This document shows positions 35,741 to 49,365 of a DNA stretch of 64,000 nt, piece after piece. Every line of letters starts with the position of its first letter. Positions within the stretch are counted from its first letter, which is position 1. The position numbers and the translations under genes are program-made. This stretch comes from Anoplolepis gracilipes (lineage: Eukaryota; Arthropoda; Insecta; Hymenoptera; Formicidae). The stretch is from the NCBI RefSeq assembly GCF_047496725.1, contig NC_132970.1:21974001-22038000 (forward strand). Direction: 5' to 3'. Below the pieces are notes generated by a model, which did no database searches, was not told where the DNA came from, and saw only the letters and a list, made by a program, of their open reading frames with translations.

Positions 35741-37680
35741 TTGGTTATATGTCCATAAAGATTTTCGTATCAACAAAGAAAGAGTTTGAATTTTGCTGAT
35801 TTTTCAATAAAGCAAAAAATTGATAATCGAGTGTAATTTTTAAATTGTTTACAATATTTATCAAGTTATCGATAATTTTTATAATAAATAGTTAACAATT
35901 TCTATGAAAAATATTTCTATAATAATTGATTAACAAGTAATATATATTAAGATATAGATTAAATAAATTTGCTTTTAACGCAATGAGTTTATTTTTCATA
36001 GAAATTATTTTCTTATCGTTTTGTTAATCATGTATTCAACTAGTAAAAAATGTATTATATTTTATCATAAAATAAAATATTCAATTTAATTTTATATAAA
36101 TTATACCTATTTTATGTGTACCTTTTACTCTAGAAAGTGATAAAATATGTTTCACACACACATACAATATAATATTCCAAATTACAACTACATTTACATT
36201 GACGATAAATAAATCGGAAAGAGAATTAACATAGAAGTAGCAACAAAATAATAATTCCATGATTTTGCAAAAGTATAATCGTTGCCAGTTTTGCAATCAG
36301 TCGACTTAGTCGGTTATCCGCGAAACCGCATGACAAGTGACACAGAACATATGTTAGAATTGTTTATTCACGTATCTCGCTAAACCTTAACCCGGTATCA
36401 CGATCTGGCGGGAAAATAAATTCCCATCGGCCATGTGTTTGTTCGATGTTGTGAGATATCGCTATATACATAGCAACTCTATCGTAACGCTTTAATATCT
36501 ATACGACAACCCTAATCCGTCATGTGAAAGTATCTATTTTAATGTCACTTCCGTTCACGTATGTTAACGGTTTCTATGTTCGATTATTCAGGTGCTATGA
36601 ATCGACAAAGTTCAATGGTGATAACTTTAAAATATTAAGATAGCTTGAAATCGCTGCTTTAGAGAATTTATATACCATGTTTTACGTATACTTGTATAAT
36701 AAATTTATTTTAATTATCATCATATAATTGCTTAATCGTAATTATTGTATAATTTTCTAAAAGAAAATATAACGTATACATATAAAGCAATTTTAATAAA
36801 TTTTCTAATTTATCATTTTCTTTCTAAAAATGAAAAATCGAAATTATTATCTCAAATTATGAATGTCAGCAGAACATCTATCTACATATATCAAGACGGC
36901 TATAGCATCAGTGACGTAAGTAGACATATTTTTATAGCTATATCGGGATAACTAGCATTATAATCGACATTGTTCAATATATTGTGCGTCTTCGTGACGT
37001 CTTAATGACGTCGATACATCCACGTATTTTTAGCGTATATTTACGCGATAATACATATTGTTGATATTTTACAGAAAAGTTATTCATGTTTTTAGAAGAA
37101 TAATCTTTTTAGCTATGTCATTTTAGATTCTTGACAGAATTTAAATATCGCAATAAATAATTGATAAAAAATATAGATATTATGTACATATTTTAGAGCA
37201 AAATAAACAAAGTTTTTCTTTTTATTGGGTGACTATAAAATTCGCGCACACTTAACAAAAATATATAATGCTTTTAAAGCACAAATTAAAAGCATTTTAA
37301 AATATTTTAAAAACATTTAGAGTATACCAAAGTATTTTCAAGCCATTTTCTACACAAAAGTCCTCTGATGTAACGAACATTCGGCACCGATGTCCTGGAA
37401 TATATCCTTGCAGAAATTCCTGCTGGAAAATTTTGTCTCGGAAGTTTTATTTTGTTTCCGGTTTCGGTAAAAATTCGGCGAAACTTTTCGTTCACTCTAC
37501 CGCAATGACAGTAATAAAGTTTGTACTGTGCGTATTTAATTAAATATCTATTCTCCAAAATGTAGAACATATTTAATGTTATGTTTGTATCATAATTTCT
37601 AGAGAGATTTTTTAACAGATTACAGGTGCGTAAACACAAAATTATTAAATATTTAACTGCACAATATATATTCTACTTAT
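35741..37680. other. AT-rich stretch with CRE-like sites
   Basis: Mostly AT-rich. TGACGTC occurs at 36995-37001 and 37006-37012, and TGACGTA at 36912-36918. 36300-36560 and 37340-37510 are slightly GC-richer. No gene supported. Confidence 0.45.
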
Positions 37681-39000
37681 GCAAATTATTTAATGATTTG
37701 CCAGGGAATCCGAGATCGTCATGTGTAACTATTCATGCCAGAGTCAATTAAAACTTTCCAACAATGTCGATCAAATCGATTTTGTATGATATTTTGATCG
37801 CCCCTAATGAAAGCATGTCTCTAATGCATATTCCGCATTGGGGCCTCTCGATCAGCGTTGTTTCGACTCGTCACAAATATTTACCAAATATCGATCTCAC
37901 CCGCCGTGTGTCGTGTCGTGGTCACGATGATGGGTAAATTGCATTTGCCGGTCATCCGCGATGTCGATATTTGTATTCGTTTGTACATCGGGTAGCAGAT
38001 TGGCCGTTCGCCAATTAAAAGCCGCGTTTATTCTCGCACACTTGATACAAGAATCCTCATGTAAATTCTCGTGCAATAATGATAACCACATATGCATATG
38101 TGACAGCATCCGGTTACTGTTGTTTTCACAAATGTATCCGTATAATTTATGCTGCGCGGTAAAATCTTTCACAAAATCATGATACTTTTCAATCAATCGG
38201 TAATCTTAAAGTAATTGAATTTAGAACTTAAAAATATTTATTTCTTTTTAAATTATAATACATATAAAGAATGACTAAATTATTATACAAGAAATAAAAT
38301 TATATTTATGTGTGCAATTATGAATCATACAGAATCTTGCAGAAACATATCAAATTATTTTATTACAATGATAATGGAAATGCATTATATACGACAGTAA
38401 TAACGATATCATATAGAAAGATCACAGAGCGAATAATTCCTCAGAAAAAGAACCGATCACAGACTTTAGAGACGCTATAAGAAGCGTTTTATTTTTAACT
38501 AAATTGCAGTACCATATGGTCTGGAAATGTTAGTTTCTGCCTCTGCTTCTACGCCAAGGAACGAGTCTTATTGATCTATACGTGCATCAGAAATATCGTG
38601 GATACTTGCCATATGCATTTGACTGTTACATAATGATCATCGTTGAAATACTCGTCTAAATCCGTCGTATCTTATGGCTTTCCCGAAATAACAATAAGTG
38701 CTTTGTAAGATCAAGAAATAAATAAATTTTCTAGAAAAAAACATTAGAAAAATTTTTCCGAAAGTATCGAATAATAGTCCATCCAAGTTCATAAAGCACA
38801 TCTATTCAATCTAAAATCTCGAAATTTTAAAATTAATATAAAATAATAGTAAGTAGTTCTTTAATATAATAAAAAGAAGTAAAAAAGAGATAGTGGGTGG
38901 TGATATGCTGATATAAAAGAATCTCTCTGTAGCTCTGAGCATGTAGAGATCTTCATAAATTTTTGAATTGTAAATGATTTAAATGAAGTGATGGAGACGA
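37681..39000. other. Two modest islands in AT-rich DNA
   Basis: 37690-38180 and 38500-38680 are GC-richer complex sequence. The 99-codon minus frame (37897-38196) is unrecognised. CACATATGCATATGTG near 38087 is a small palindrome. Confidence 0.4.
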
Positions 39001-39700
39001 TTTGCTATAAAAAAGAACAGCGCCCTTCATTAATATCGCCGTCGGCGTTTAATTTTATCTTGCGCATTCGATAAAATAACGGATATCAGCAGCTCGCTCG
39101 TAGTTCAAAAAATTCACCCGAGATTCGATCGGAAAACACAGATATGTAATCATCCCGCGGGAAACCGGTGATGGTCAGCATCGATCGGAAGACATGCGAT
39201 CCCGCGCGACCGAAGGCGGCTCTTCTCAGCCTCCCTACGTACGAGGTCGCCGAACAAAGGTGACGGAGACCCGTGGACGTAGGTCGTTAAAATAATAAAG
39301 ATTGTTATTGAACGGCGCCGCTGTTGAACCGCCAGGTATCCGTGCAAAAATTTGAATTTCTCCCGTTCGGCATCTGTCGGTCTCGCGTCTCATCTCCCGC
39401 AACTCTTCCTCCCTCACCGCCTCTACCCCTTCCTTTCATCCACCGACGCCACCGCCGCGAACCTTGGCAATATCAGAGGGCGAAAGACCCGATATTATGC
39501 CATTCTCAATACTGCACGCGGCTGCGGCCGCAGCAGCGCGGTATTATTAAAGGCATCGAATAGACTGGGAGACTAACCGGGATCGCAACGAGAGAAAAGG
39601 AAAAAACAGAGCAAGAACGGCAGAGAAGAAGAGAGACAAGCATTGCCGATGATTTTGACAGTAGTAATATTGTTTTTTTGCTTTTCGTTGCTACATGAAT
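39001..39700. other. GC-rich island
   Basis: 39040-39580 is CpG-rich with a pyrimidine-rich centre. Frames on both strands overlap. Nothing recognised. Confidence 0.4.
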
Positions 39701-40140
39701 ATTCCGCAAATCTCTAATCGTACAGGAAAGAGAGTATAGGAGAAAAGAAAAATTAAAAGATTAAAAAAAATTATGAGCCCGATACAAAACAAAGAAAAAA
39801 AATACCGAATATATCTCACGCTCATTTTGTTAGTGATATTATAATACATGCAAAAGTGAGTTGTATACTGAATAAAAAAAATTATTTTATTTGACCTTTT
39901 GTCAAATGTAGTATTCGAAGAAATTGTCTAAACAGATTTTAGAAATAATATATTTGAAAAATTCATTAAATAAATATGATATACATAAAAAATTAATATA
40001 CATGTATATAACTCAAATTTAATATTATTATTGTTACCTCACATAATTGCATATATGTGACTCAAAAAAAAAGAGGAAAACGATAATCACAAAACTCGAA
40101 GAAAAAAATCTCCTAAACACGATATCAGCCATATTCTCTT
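39701..40140. other. AT-rich spacer
   Basis: A-rich runs. Nothing recognised. Confidence 0.55.
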
Positions 40141-40445
40141 CTTCTACATAAATATTACACGCATCCGCGAAGAAGTCTAAAAGGAACGTTGGAGAACGAA
40201 GGGTGGCAGGAGAAAAGCGAGCAAGAAAAAAAAGAATGCGAGGAGAAATATCCGCCTCCTTCCGCTTGGCGTCGAGGTAGGTCGGAGATTCGCCTTCTAC
40301 AGTGACGTATTATGCAAGCGGGTGCGAGAAGAAGGTAGCAGTCGGGTAAACGGGGATAGTCGGAGGAGAGGGCGTCGTTTGGCAATCTTAGGGGATTCCG
40401 TGGATACAATGGGATCTCAATACATCACTTCACCTAACCCGACTC

Positions 40446-40484
<39 letters not shown>

Positions 40485-41060
40485 CTCTGCTCTCTATCTC
40501 TCTTTCTCCGTCGTTTCTCTTTCACCTCTCCAGCCTTCCTCCTCTCGTGCCCACCTCTTTGGTTCCCGTTTCTGCGAAGCAGCACCAACGAGGTTCCCAG
40601 ATGCCGTAATAGCTTAGGAGCCGACGTAATAGCTGCCACTGCCTTCCTAGAGAGAGTTATAGTTCAACAACGCAGAAATGGAATCGCGAGAGAGAAAGGA
40701 GGTGGGCGGAAGGTGAGGTAACAGCAGGGCGAAAGAGGGTGGCGCTCGCTAGGGATGATGGCGAAGAGAACACGGAGAGAAGTCGCCAAAGAATCGCCGA
40801 CCCGATGCTCAAGTATCCCGGGTAAAACGACAGAGGAACGCAATAACTGCGACGAAGGATGGATGATTACGAGAATGCGAAATGTCGCGTACGATGCGAT
40901 GCATCGCGGAACCAAACTCGAACTTGCCGTCGGTACACGCGATTGGAAACAAAGACGAGCAACATCTCCGCGAATTGTGTCTCTCAGAATTTGTTTGCAC
41001 GCATTTTCATTTAACATTCTGCGAAAAGTCGAAATTAAATTGGTTAAATTTTTTGGACAT
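40141..41060. other. GC-rich island with (CT)n
   Basis: Purine-rich 40170-40400, then (CT)n at 40450-40481 and pyrimidine-rich DNA to about 40560, then purine-rich 40680-40760. Overlapping frames (40664-41065 minus, 40755-41075 plus) are unrecognised. Confidence 0.4.
40450..40481. repeat. (CT)n microsatellite
   Basis: Sixteen CT units. Confidence 0.95.
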
Positions 41061-42450
41061 AACATTCCTAAATAAATCTGTTTTTTCTCTATAGAATTTT
41101 AAGATTTGTTAATCAAAATGAATTACAGAGAATAATTAATAATTGTGAAAGAATATTTATTGAATTTAAAGTAAAAAATTTGTTAAATTAAATTAATAGA
41201 AAATACGTAACTAGTTACATATATTTTTCTTCACATAATTTCTACAACAATTTTGATCCAAATTGTATATTTAAAATTAATGCTTGTAAAATATATTGCA
41301 TATTAAATAAGAGAATAATATTGTTGCAAAAATATTTAATAAGGCAGATATTTTATAAATAATAGCGCGTTGTATTACGATAACAATTTCATCAAGTATA
41401 ATCTGTACAACGTGTAAAGATATCTAAACTTTTATTTATATAAAATCTGTTTTACTTCAATTACCTTTAAAAGATTTTTTTTTAAATAAGAAAAATGACA
41501 ACTAATAAACGTAATCGATTTAAAATAACCATCGAGTTTAAATAATTAACGATGACAGAAAAAAGTATATGTTCAGAAAAGGTCTCTTTCTCGTAACTAG
41601 ATATAAGTAATAGTTTTCATATTTTCTTAAATAGAATCTGGTAAAGCTATTCAAATCTTATGCAGTTCCAAATACGAGTTTTAAACATACATTACATTCT
41701 TCATGCATACCTATTAATACGAATTATAATGAAATATCTTGTCTGAGCACCTTTTATCTAATATTTGAGCCAAATGCTTCTAAAAGATTCAATTATTCAA
41801 TTCTATATTTTCATCCCACTATCATGCTGCATGGATTAATTAACATGTGTTCACATAGACACATCCTATTCAATATTCATTGTAGTACTTAATGTTGAGA
41901 CTATTATTTTATCCATACTTTAATAAGTTTAATGCAAATTTAGCTTTTATTTAATTTATCAGAATTTTAGAAATTACACACATAATCAAATGAAATTCAT
42001 ACGCATAATACATGTCTCTAGAGATTTTAGATAATATTCGAATATTTTTACGCATATCATAAAATAACTTTTCGTAACAAAGCTATCTATATTATATTTA
42101 GCAAATGCCGTTTTTGATCATTTATACGGTAAATCCTGCATCTCATTCCTCATGATGAAATAAAGTAAATTGAAATAAATGAATTTAATATTTTGCAGAA
42201 TTTGATTTTAGCACACTAGCTATAAAAGCAGTACAAAATTTAACTTTGTTGCATTATTCTATTAATGTAAAGTTATTGCAAAAAACGTATTATAAAAACT
42301 TATTACACAAAAATTAAAGGTATTTATAAGATATATATGTTTGGCGATTATTTAAAAAAAATTATTTTTACGAATAATATTGTAATGGCATAAAATATTA
42401 AAATTGTGTATCCTTATTACATTCTCCGATTACATTAACTTCAATAAGTT
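41061..42450. other. Long AT-rich stretch
   Basis: About 1.4 kb of AT-rich DNA without recognisable features. Confidence 0.6.
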
Positions 42451-43190
42451 GCATTTTGATACTTCTTATGGATTATCAAATAAAATTTGAAATCCATGAA
42501 AGAGAAGGAAACGTCGGTCAAGATAACAATGCGAGTAATACAAAAGCCCAAGGGAACTGGAGACACTCCTCTATCGAGCCTGCGAATCCTTTCTCCGAAA
42601 AACAATTTATCGACTACCACCCATCAAATGGAAACCACCCGCCGTTGCACTTCCCTTTCCAGGAGAGAAAATCACGATCACGTCTGCGACCTCTCTCATT
42701 TCTGTTTACCGTGCACCGAGGCGGGCGCGCTACGTGATGGCGAATACTGTCATCCCGCATTCCAGTCGCGAGCATCGGGAAAGATAGAAAGAATCCCGTT
42801 GCGTCCCGTCGCTCGTCCCACCCGGTCCATTCCCATCCTCTCGAGCCCTAGGCGCCCGTAGAAGGTGCATATTCAGGAGAGAGAAGCCCGTAGAAACTCC
42901 GGGACGTTGACACCAGAAGCTGGATTCTGGTCGTGGGGATGGCGATGGTAGGTCGGACGCGACCCGTCCGTTAACATAGTACGTACCCCCGCTAGGTAGC
43001 GGGTGGCATGGAGTAAGACAGGAGAGCGGAGAGGAGAAAGCGAGATCGCGATGTGGTGGTGCTGTTAGAGGAAGGAACAGGGGGAGGAAAAGAGACGCGA
43101 GTTATTCCAGGCATAGTGAGACGTTCGAGTAGGACAGACGTGATGCTTTCGTACCGAGCCGGACAAGGAGAGACACGCTAATACACCGAC

Positions 43191-43227
43191 ATCGTCGCCG
43201 TCGTCCTCATCCTCGTCCTCGTCCTCA

Positions 43228-43278
<51 letters not shown>

Positions 43279-43281
43279 TCT

Positions 43282-43333
<52 letters not shown>

Positions 43334-43348
43334 TGCTGTCGACGTCGT
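43191..43348. repeat. (TCGTCC)n / (TCG)n hexamer-triplet array
   Basis: Begins as a TCCTCG hexamer array with occasional CAT variants and changes near 43275 to a TCG triplet array. The opposite strand reads GACGAG/GAC. Because the period is a multiple of three it is open in several frames on both strands, and the predicted Arg/Thr repeats are artefacts. Confidence 0.95.
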
Positions 43349-43479
43349 GCGGTCATGGACCACTGTTGGTACCGTTGGAAAAGGCGTGGCGACGTCGCGT
43401 TCGCGCACCTTTGCACCTGGTGCGCCGGGGAAGACACGCCTCTCTGTGGAATTCCTCTCTCCAATCCGCCTACACACCC

Positions 43480-43527
43480 GCTCTCTCTCTCTTTCTCTCT
43501 CTTTCCCTCTCTTTCTCTCTATCTCTC
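43480..43527. repeat. Interrupted (CT)n tract
   Basis: CT dinucleotides broken by TTT and CCC. Part of a longer pyrimidine run. Confidence 0.9.
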
Positions 43528-43691
43528 GTGTCCCTCTCAACTTCCTCCTTCTCCTCTACTCGTATCGTCGTGTGCTGCGCTTCTCCGACTTTCTCATTCG
43601 AAAGCGTTCTTCGCTCCTCCATCCTCCTTCCCTACCATCGAATGCCTAGGAGGAGATCAAGGATCTCTATTCTCTCTACCGACAGCTTCGT

Positions 43692-43714
43692 GCCTCCCTC
43701 CCTCCCTCCCTCCC
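43692..43714. repeat. (CCTC)n tetranucleotide tract
   Basis: Five to six CTCC units. Confidence 0.9.
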
Positions 43715-44047
43715 GTACTCCTCCTGACCACCGCTGCCGTCATACTATCGCCAGCAGCAGAGAGGACGAGCCGCCACCACCACCAGCATTACCACCACCC
43801 TACTATCATTACTACCACCGCTGGCGGATGCGTCTCCTCCTAGGCCGGTATCTTGGTTAAATCGCTACGCCAGCATGTTGCACATGTATGTGCACTATGC
43901 ACATACGCGTCCATCGCACGCATGCTCGCCGAGCTCTCAATGTCTAGTATAAGCGTGGGCGCCGTGTCTAGTCTCTCCGGGAGAGCGCACACATCAAAGT
44001 GCGCGCGCACTGTAGTCTCTCTCTCTCTCTCCTTCTTTGTCACATGT

Positions 44048-44076
44048 ACACACACACATGTACACACACACACACA

Positions 44077-44118
<42 letters not shown>
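44048..44118. repeat. (CA)n(CT)n compound microsatellite
   Basis: CA repeats with an ATGT interruption run into (CT)n of about 20 units from 44079. Confidence 0.95.
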
Positions 44119-44128
<10 letters not shown>

Positions 44129-44640
44129 TTCTTTGTCACTCTCTTTCTCTCTCCTCTAGTCATCCGCCCACTCGATATCCGCCGGTGTCCCGGCCACGTG
44201 ATTTCCCCTTCGCCTCCCCTCCCGCATCTGGCATAGGTTTTCATGGGAGGAAGAAGACGGAAAGGGGAAGGAAGGAAGAAGGCGGAAAAAGACGGAGCAA
44301 GAGTCTTCGGCGAAGTGCGATTACCGCAGACTCGCAGAATCCTTCGGCTTTTCTTCCCTTCTCCGTCGCGCCTCCTTTCGCCTTTCCTTCCCCTCTTCCT
44401 CCTCCACCTCCTCCTCCTCCTCCTCCCCCGCGCGCCGCATCTCTTTCTCCTTTTTTCACTTCCTTCCGAGGCTACCGTCAGGATGTTCCTACGTGCACGT
44501 CTCGTAGCGAGGAACGAAAGACGTGGGTATTGATCAGAGCCTGCCGCGGCTGCGGAAGTAGCCGACATTACTTGACGGAGAACCGGCTGCCTCCTCGTAT
44601 GCGCTTACTGTTTAACATGCGCATCCGTTCACTTCTATTA

Positions 44641-47189
44641 ATTAGACGATCGCAGGTACCTTCCGTTTTAAAAACTTGAACATAACGCGAACAGATGAGC
44701 CAGAAAACGGGAATAAACACGCTGCTGTGATAAAATGTTACGCACATCGAGAGATGGATAAATATTCTGCTAAACATCATTCTTCATTTTAAAAGGTAAG
44801 CATCCATTTATTTACTTTTCAAATATTTTGCAGCTAATAACGAATAATAGTAATTTATTATTTCTAATGATAAATGTCTTAGGAGTTCTGCTACTGTTTT
44901 TGATAAAAAAGATAGAGCTATCAAGATAATTTTTTTGTGTTTTAAAAAACATAAAAATGTAGAATATATGTATAAGAAAAAGAATTTTTTTATGATTGCA
45001 TTTATCATTCAGCGATATCAAATATTATTGTGAAAAATAATCAACATATTTAATTTCAAGTAAAAAACAAAAAAAAGACTCCGATTTAAATATCAAATAT
45101 AAAAAAGAGTCAGAAATAGGACTAATAAAAATCAAATGCAATAAATAAAATGCACTTATCTCGTGTAAAAATTCTCTTTAATAATTATAAATGAAACATT
45201 ATTATTAAAGAGAGTTTTAATACAAAATAGCAAATTAATTTATTTACCATGTTTAGCTTTTATTAGGTTTATTCCCTCCCGACTTTTCTCTTAATTCTAT
45301 TCTAATTTTTATAAAGTAACAAATAAATATAAACGCTTTACTGTTATAATCTGAGATATTCAAATCAACTTCATAAATATATTGTGACTCATAATCGCAA
45401 AAAATTAATTCATCGATTAAATTTTCAGGCTTTTACTTCTTTCTCATCTAACGAAAATTTAATACACGCAAAACTGACGCAAAGCGCATACATTTTTATT
45501 TATAAAATAGAAAGATATTTCGTATTTGATTCCGAACAGTAACAAAACCGAAATAAAGAGACATGAGTAAGGTAAAATTATACTATCGTGTTGTGAAAAT
45601 GATAAGAGACAAGATGAATAAAAGAAAAAAATCTAGTATGAATCAGCGTGAAAGCAGACTCATGAGTTATATCGATTCGATTATCTATACTTAGATTTTT
45701 TTGATCATAAATCTCGACTCATATTATTTAAATCAAAAACAAGAAAAATTCGACTTGAAGAAAAAGATAAATAAAGCATGAAAAGTTTTAAAATAGAAAT
45801 ATTGCATGATGCTGATAATGAATGTTGAAGACATGCAACAGCAGAAGAGTAGGAGAACTAGCAATAGGACACACTCCTGATTACGACTCGATCTGCGACG
45901 TCCCTTATTCTCGAAATTTGACAGTGATAACGAGCACCGTCGAGTAAAAATCGCGATGTGTCGTATAAAAACGAAATAATACCCGTCTGACGCGAAAATG
46001 TCACGCGTCACGTGCTACCGTTTCCAATTTTTTACAGTGCTCATGTATCTGTATAATAAAGTAGACACGTGATATTGATAATAGTGCTCACGCTTTCTAT
46101 AAATAATTTCGTATGACATTAACCGTATTACGACACACGATTCTAAATATAAATTGCATATTTCCTTTTCAATCGCGCTGCAAGATGTCAAAGTTCTCTT
46201 ACTCTCGTAAAATAAACATAAACGCACAGTAATCTTTAGTAAATCGTATTATTTGCATATTATGTCATAAAGTATGTAACATTGAGTGAATAATAGTGTA
46301 ACAAAACGACGTTAAAATTAATCGAATAACATTATCATAACATAATCGTACACGTATGTAGATATAATCGATGTCCTCGAAGAAACGCATACACGCGCTG
46401 AGACGATGTGTGTTTTATGACGCATCGTAATTCAAATATCACAGTATATAAAATTCAAATCGCCCATCATAAAGCAAAAAGTCGTTCCAAGTCGAATAAG
46501 GGCGGAGTCCTTGCATTAGCAGCCGGACTTACGTTAGACTGCGCTTAATGCATAGTAAAACAGTAAATATTTTTTCATTGTACTTTTTCGCACCGGAAAA
46601 GTCCAAGTATCCTTAAAAAAGTCAACTTTTATGCGCAAGATCTTAACTATCGAATCAAGGCCGTAAACAACGGAAAGAAACACTAAGGAGTTGTTTACTC
46701 TATCGATTAAAACTAAATCAATTTTAATCACAATCTGAAAGTGCTGTTATTGCAATTATCGATGTCACTTAATAAAACAAAGTTTTAGTTACAATTTCTT
46801 CGAAATTAATTTATTATATCATCTGAGAGAGCAAACTCTATTATATCATATTAGAAAAATAAAAAATCTAAAGCTTTAATTGCACAATTTTAATTTTCTA
46901 CTTGATGAGATAATAATAAGAGAATAACAATGAATTGTAAACTAATATATAATTTGGCGTCAAATATTTATGGAAATATGATAGTTTTTTATAAAACAAT
47001 ATCTTCTCATAATTTTTCAATAATAAATATCTTAATTAAATTTAAAATTAAAAAATATATTCCAAGTTGATTAAAGGAAATTGTTATCACTTTTGTTATG
47101 GTTTGTATATTTGAAAAGTTTAATTAATAGATAAAATATTTCTTTACGAAAGCTATGAATACTTAATTTATACAGAGAAAGACGCAACG
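44641..47189. other. Mostly AT-rich DNA
   Basis: 44800-45560 and 46740-47170 are AT-rich. 45860-46220 and 46360-46540 are slightly GC-richer. No gene supported. Confidence 0.5.
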
Positions 47190-47276
47190 TTACCTACTAA
47201 CGCTAAATATATTGCAACTTCGATTCGCAGTAGTATTCGCTTTGCATGCTATCAGCAGCAAGAGCGCCGTGTTATT

Positions 47277-47280
<4 letters not shown>

Positions 47281-47315
<35 letters not shown>
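47281..47315. repeat. (AC)n microsatellite
   Basis: About 17 AC units followed by imperfect AAACACATACAC. Confidence 0.95.
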
Positions 47316-47321
<6 letters not shown>

Positions 47322-48090
47322 TACACGTCGAACTTGTAACATGCAATTTTGTCGCATTAAAACGTCATAATGCCACAACGATATTCGCGACGGATCAGCA
47401 CATTCACACACTCGCACGCGCGCGACCGAAGCCATATTAAATTAATGCTCTCCGCGATTTCGCGCGCACGCAATCGTACTTAAAAGAAAAGAAAACTCCC
47501 GTCCCGCGATTGCATCACCGTCCCCTGCTCCTCCCTCTCCTTCTCCCGCATCTCTAAGCCGAGCGGCGCCGAGCGGAGCATGTTCAGCCGGTGAGATCGC
47601 GCATGCTGGCAATTATTTGCGCAGCTCCTTACCCGCGGCGTGGGTTCATTAAGACACTAATTACTGGTGTGCATGCGTGTGTGCACGTAAGAGGCAGAGT
47701 ATACGACGAGGTACAACAACGAGGCCCCGGGTGGCTTGCTCACCTTACCCTGCGCGAACTTCCGCGACGTTGTACCCTTCTTGCTCGCGTGTATAGCGAG
47801 CTAGGCAGCTCCAGAGCTCTGGCACGCTCCAGACATCTATTTACAAGGTTGCACGTCTCGGTTACGTTGTTAAACCTAACTTGGCTCCGACCGACCGCTT
47901 GCTTGCCTGCCGGTTGCCTCAAGTTAGCCCGGGAGGGGGAGGGGGGGGGGAGGCGTCCGCAAAACCAAACCCTACAAGCACTGTATAACGTTTCGCTGCG
48001 TCTGAAAGCTCTTCTGGGACGCATTATTCACGTGCTTCCGATGAGCGTGTTTTTCCGACCTGGGTCGATAATACGAGAGCTAATATATTT
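47316..48090. other. GC-rich CpG island
   Basis: Complex CpG-rich DNA with a G-run near 47935-47950. A 168-codon plus frame (47591-48097) and a 94-codon minus frame overlap. Neither has a recognised domain. It is a candidate regulatory island. Confidence 0.4.
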
Positions 48091-48610
48091 GTTATGATAA
48101 AGAGAGAATGGAGAAAATTCTTAAGGAAAATCATGTTGAAAATATATTGGAAAATATGAGTGTTAGGTTATTAAAAGTAATTTTAAATTTGAAAACAAAT
48201 GTAGATAATTGAAATGTTGATAACTGAAATGTATTATAGCAATCGATAGTTTGTCTCAATTTTACATGTATAGTTGAAAGATATATTTTATATCATTGTC
48301 AAAAATCGCGATATTTATTAAAAAGATTTAAATCTATTCTTGTAGAGCGATTCTTCATTACTTTGATTTAACATCTATTTATTAATCAAAATATTACGCG
48401 TAGCTATTTATGTATCGCAACAACTACAGAAAATGTTGTATCCAATTATTTATAGTGGAATCAATCTATAACAAATAGCAACTAATGAAACTAATTAGCA
48501 GTTTGAATAAAAAGCTTCTTAATTCAGAATAAAATATATTTAATAAGCATTAAATGACATATATAAAAATTAATTAATCGTATATATGAATATAATAATA
48601 ACAAGATTTG
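48091..48610. other. AT-rich spacer
   Basis: Nothing recognised. Confidence 0.55.
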
Positions 48611-49365
48611 ATTTTCACAGAATCTGATTGCACGTGCAACATGCGGCATGGAAACTGTTGCAGCAGCCACGTGGTGTATCGCGAGAGAGGCTGCGTTTCC
48701 CACGGGCGGGGAATGACAGGGGTGTATACGGTCGGCCGATCAGTAGGTAGAGGGGTTGTTTAGAGCGAGCGAAAGAGAGGAAGACAGACAGAGAAAGGGG
48801 AGAGGTGGAGAAACACCGAGGAGGGGTGAAAAGCACGTGGCGCAGGCGACGCGCGCCTCTCTGCTACGGGTGGCTGTATATCTATCGGGCTTTCCACCCC
48901 CAGCATCCCCCCCACTTGTTGTGCTTTACCGTGTTGTGTTGCTATGTTGCCTTGTATATCGAGAAAGTTCAACGCCGGCTAGACGATGTTTCCCATCTGC
49001 CGGATTTACCGGCGTCAGAATCAACAGGCTTTCTCCCGTGACTATCCTCAAGAAAGCACGAAGAAAGTGTCTTTCTGGATGAAATTGAGACTTAGAAGTA
49101 GTGTAAATTTTCAAACAGCATATTTCGACCCGAAAATAGTCCTCTTTCACAAAACTCGTAATATAAATAAATGTGGAGCACATTTTCTCGGAATTGAATA
49201 AAAATTTTTGAAATAACGAACATTCTTATAATTCACTGTTGAAACAAATGTTATATTAAATTTAACAGTTTCCCAAAGACAAAATAATTTAATACAAAAT
49301 TTAATAATTTTTTGATTATATCGCAAAGCTTTTGCAAGTTAAAGAATTTTGTTACTTTAATATTA
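48611..49365. other. GC-rich island then AT-rich
   Basis: 48615-49060 is CpG-rich and contains a purine-rich segment at 48765-48830. Overlapping frames are unrecognised. Confidence 0.4.

Larger units (their letters stand above)
42451..44640. other. Largest GC-rich, low-complexity block
   Basis: 42500-43160 is complex, CpG-rich and partly purine-rich. 43191-43348 is the TCG/TCC repeat. 43440-44170 and 44340-44460 are pyrimidine-rich with several microsatellites. Long frames on both strands (to 242 codons) are repeat-driven. Promoter-type composition suggests a possible alternative transcription start, but none can be fixed. Confidence 0.4.

Noticed and set aside
43840..44568. 242-codon minus-strand open frame
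   Set aside because: It runs through (GA)n, (TG)n and GC-rich low-complexity DNA. The product is Arg/Glu repeats, with open frames in other registers too.
47591..48097. 168-codon plus-strand open frame
   Set aside because: GC-rich DNA has few stops. The product has no recognised motif and a minus frame covers the same bases.
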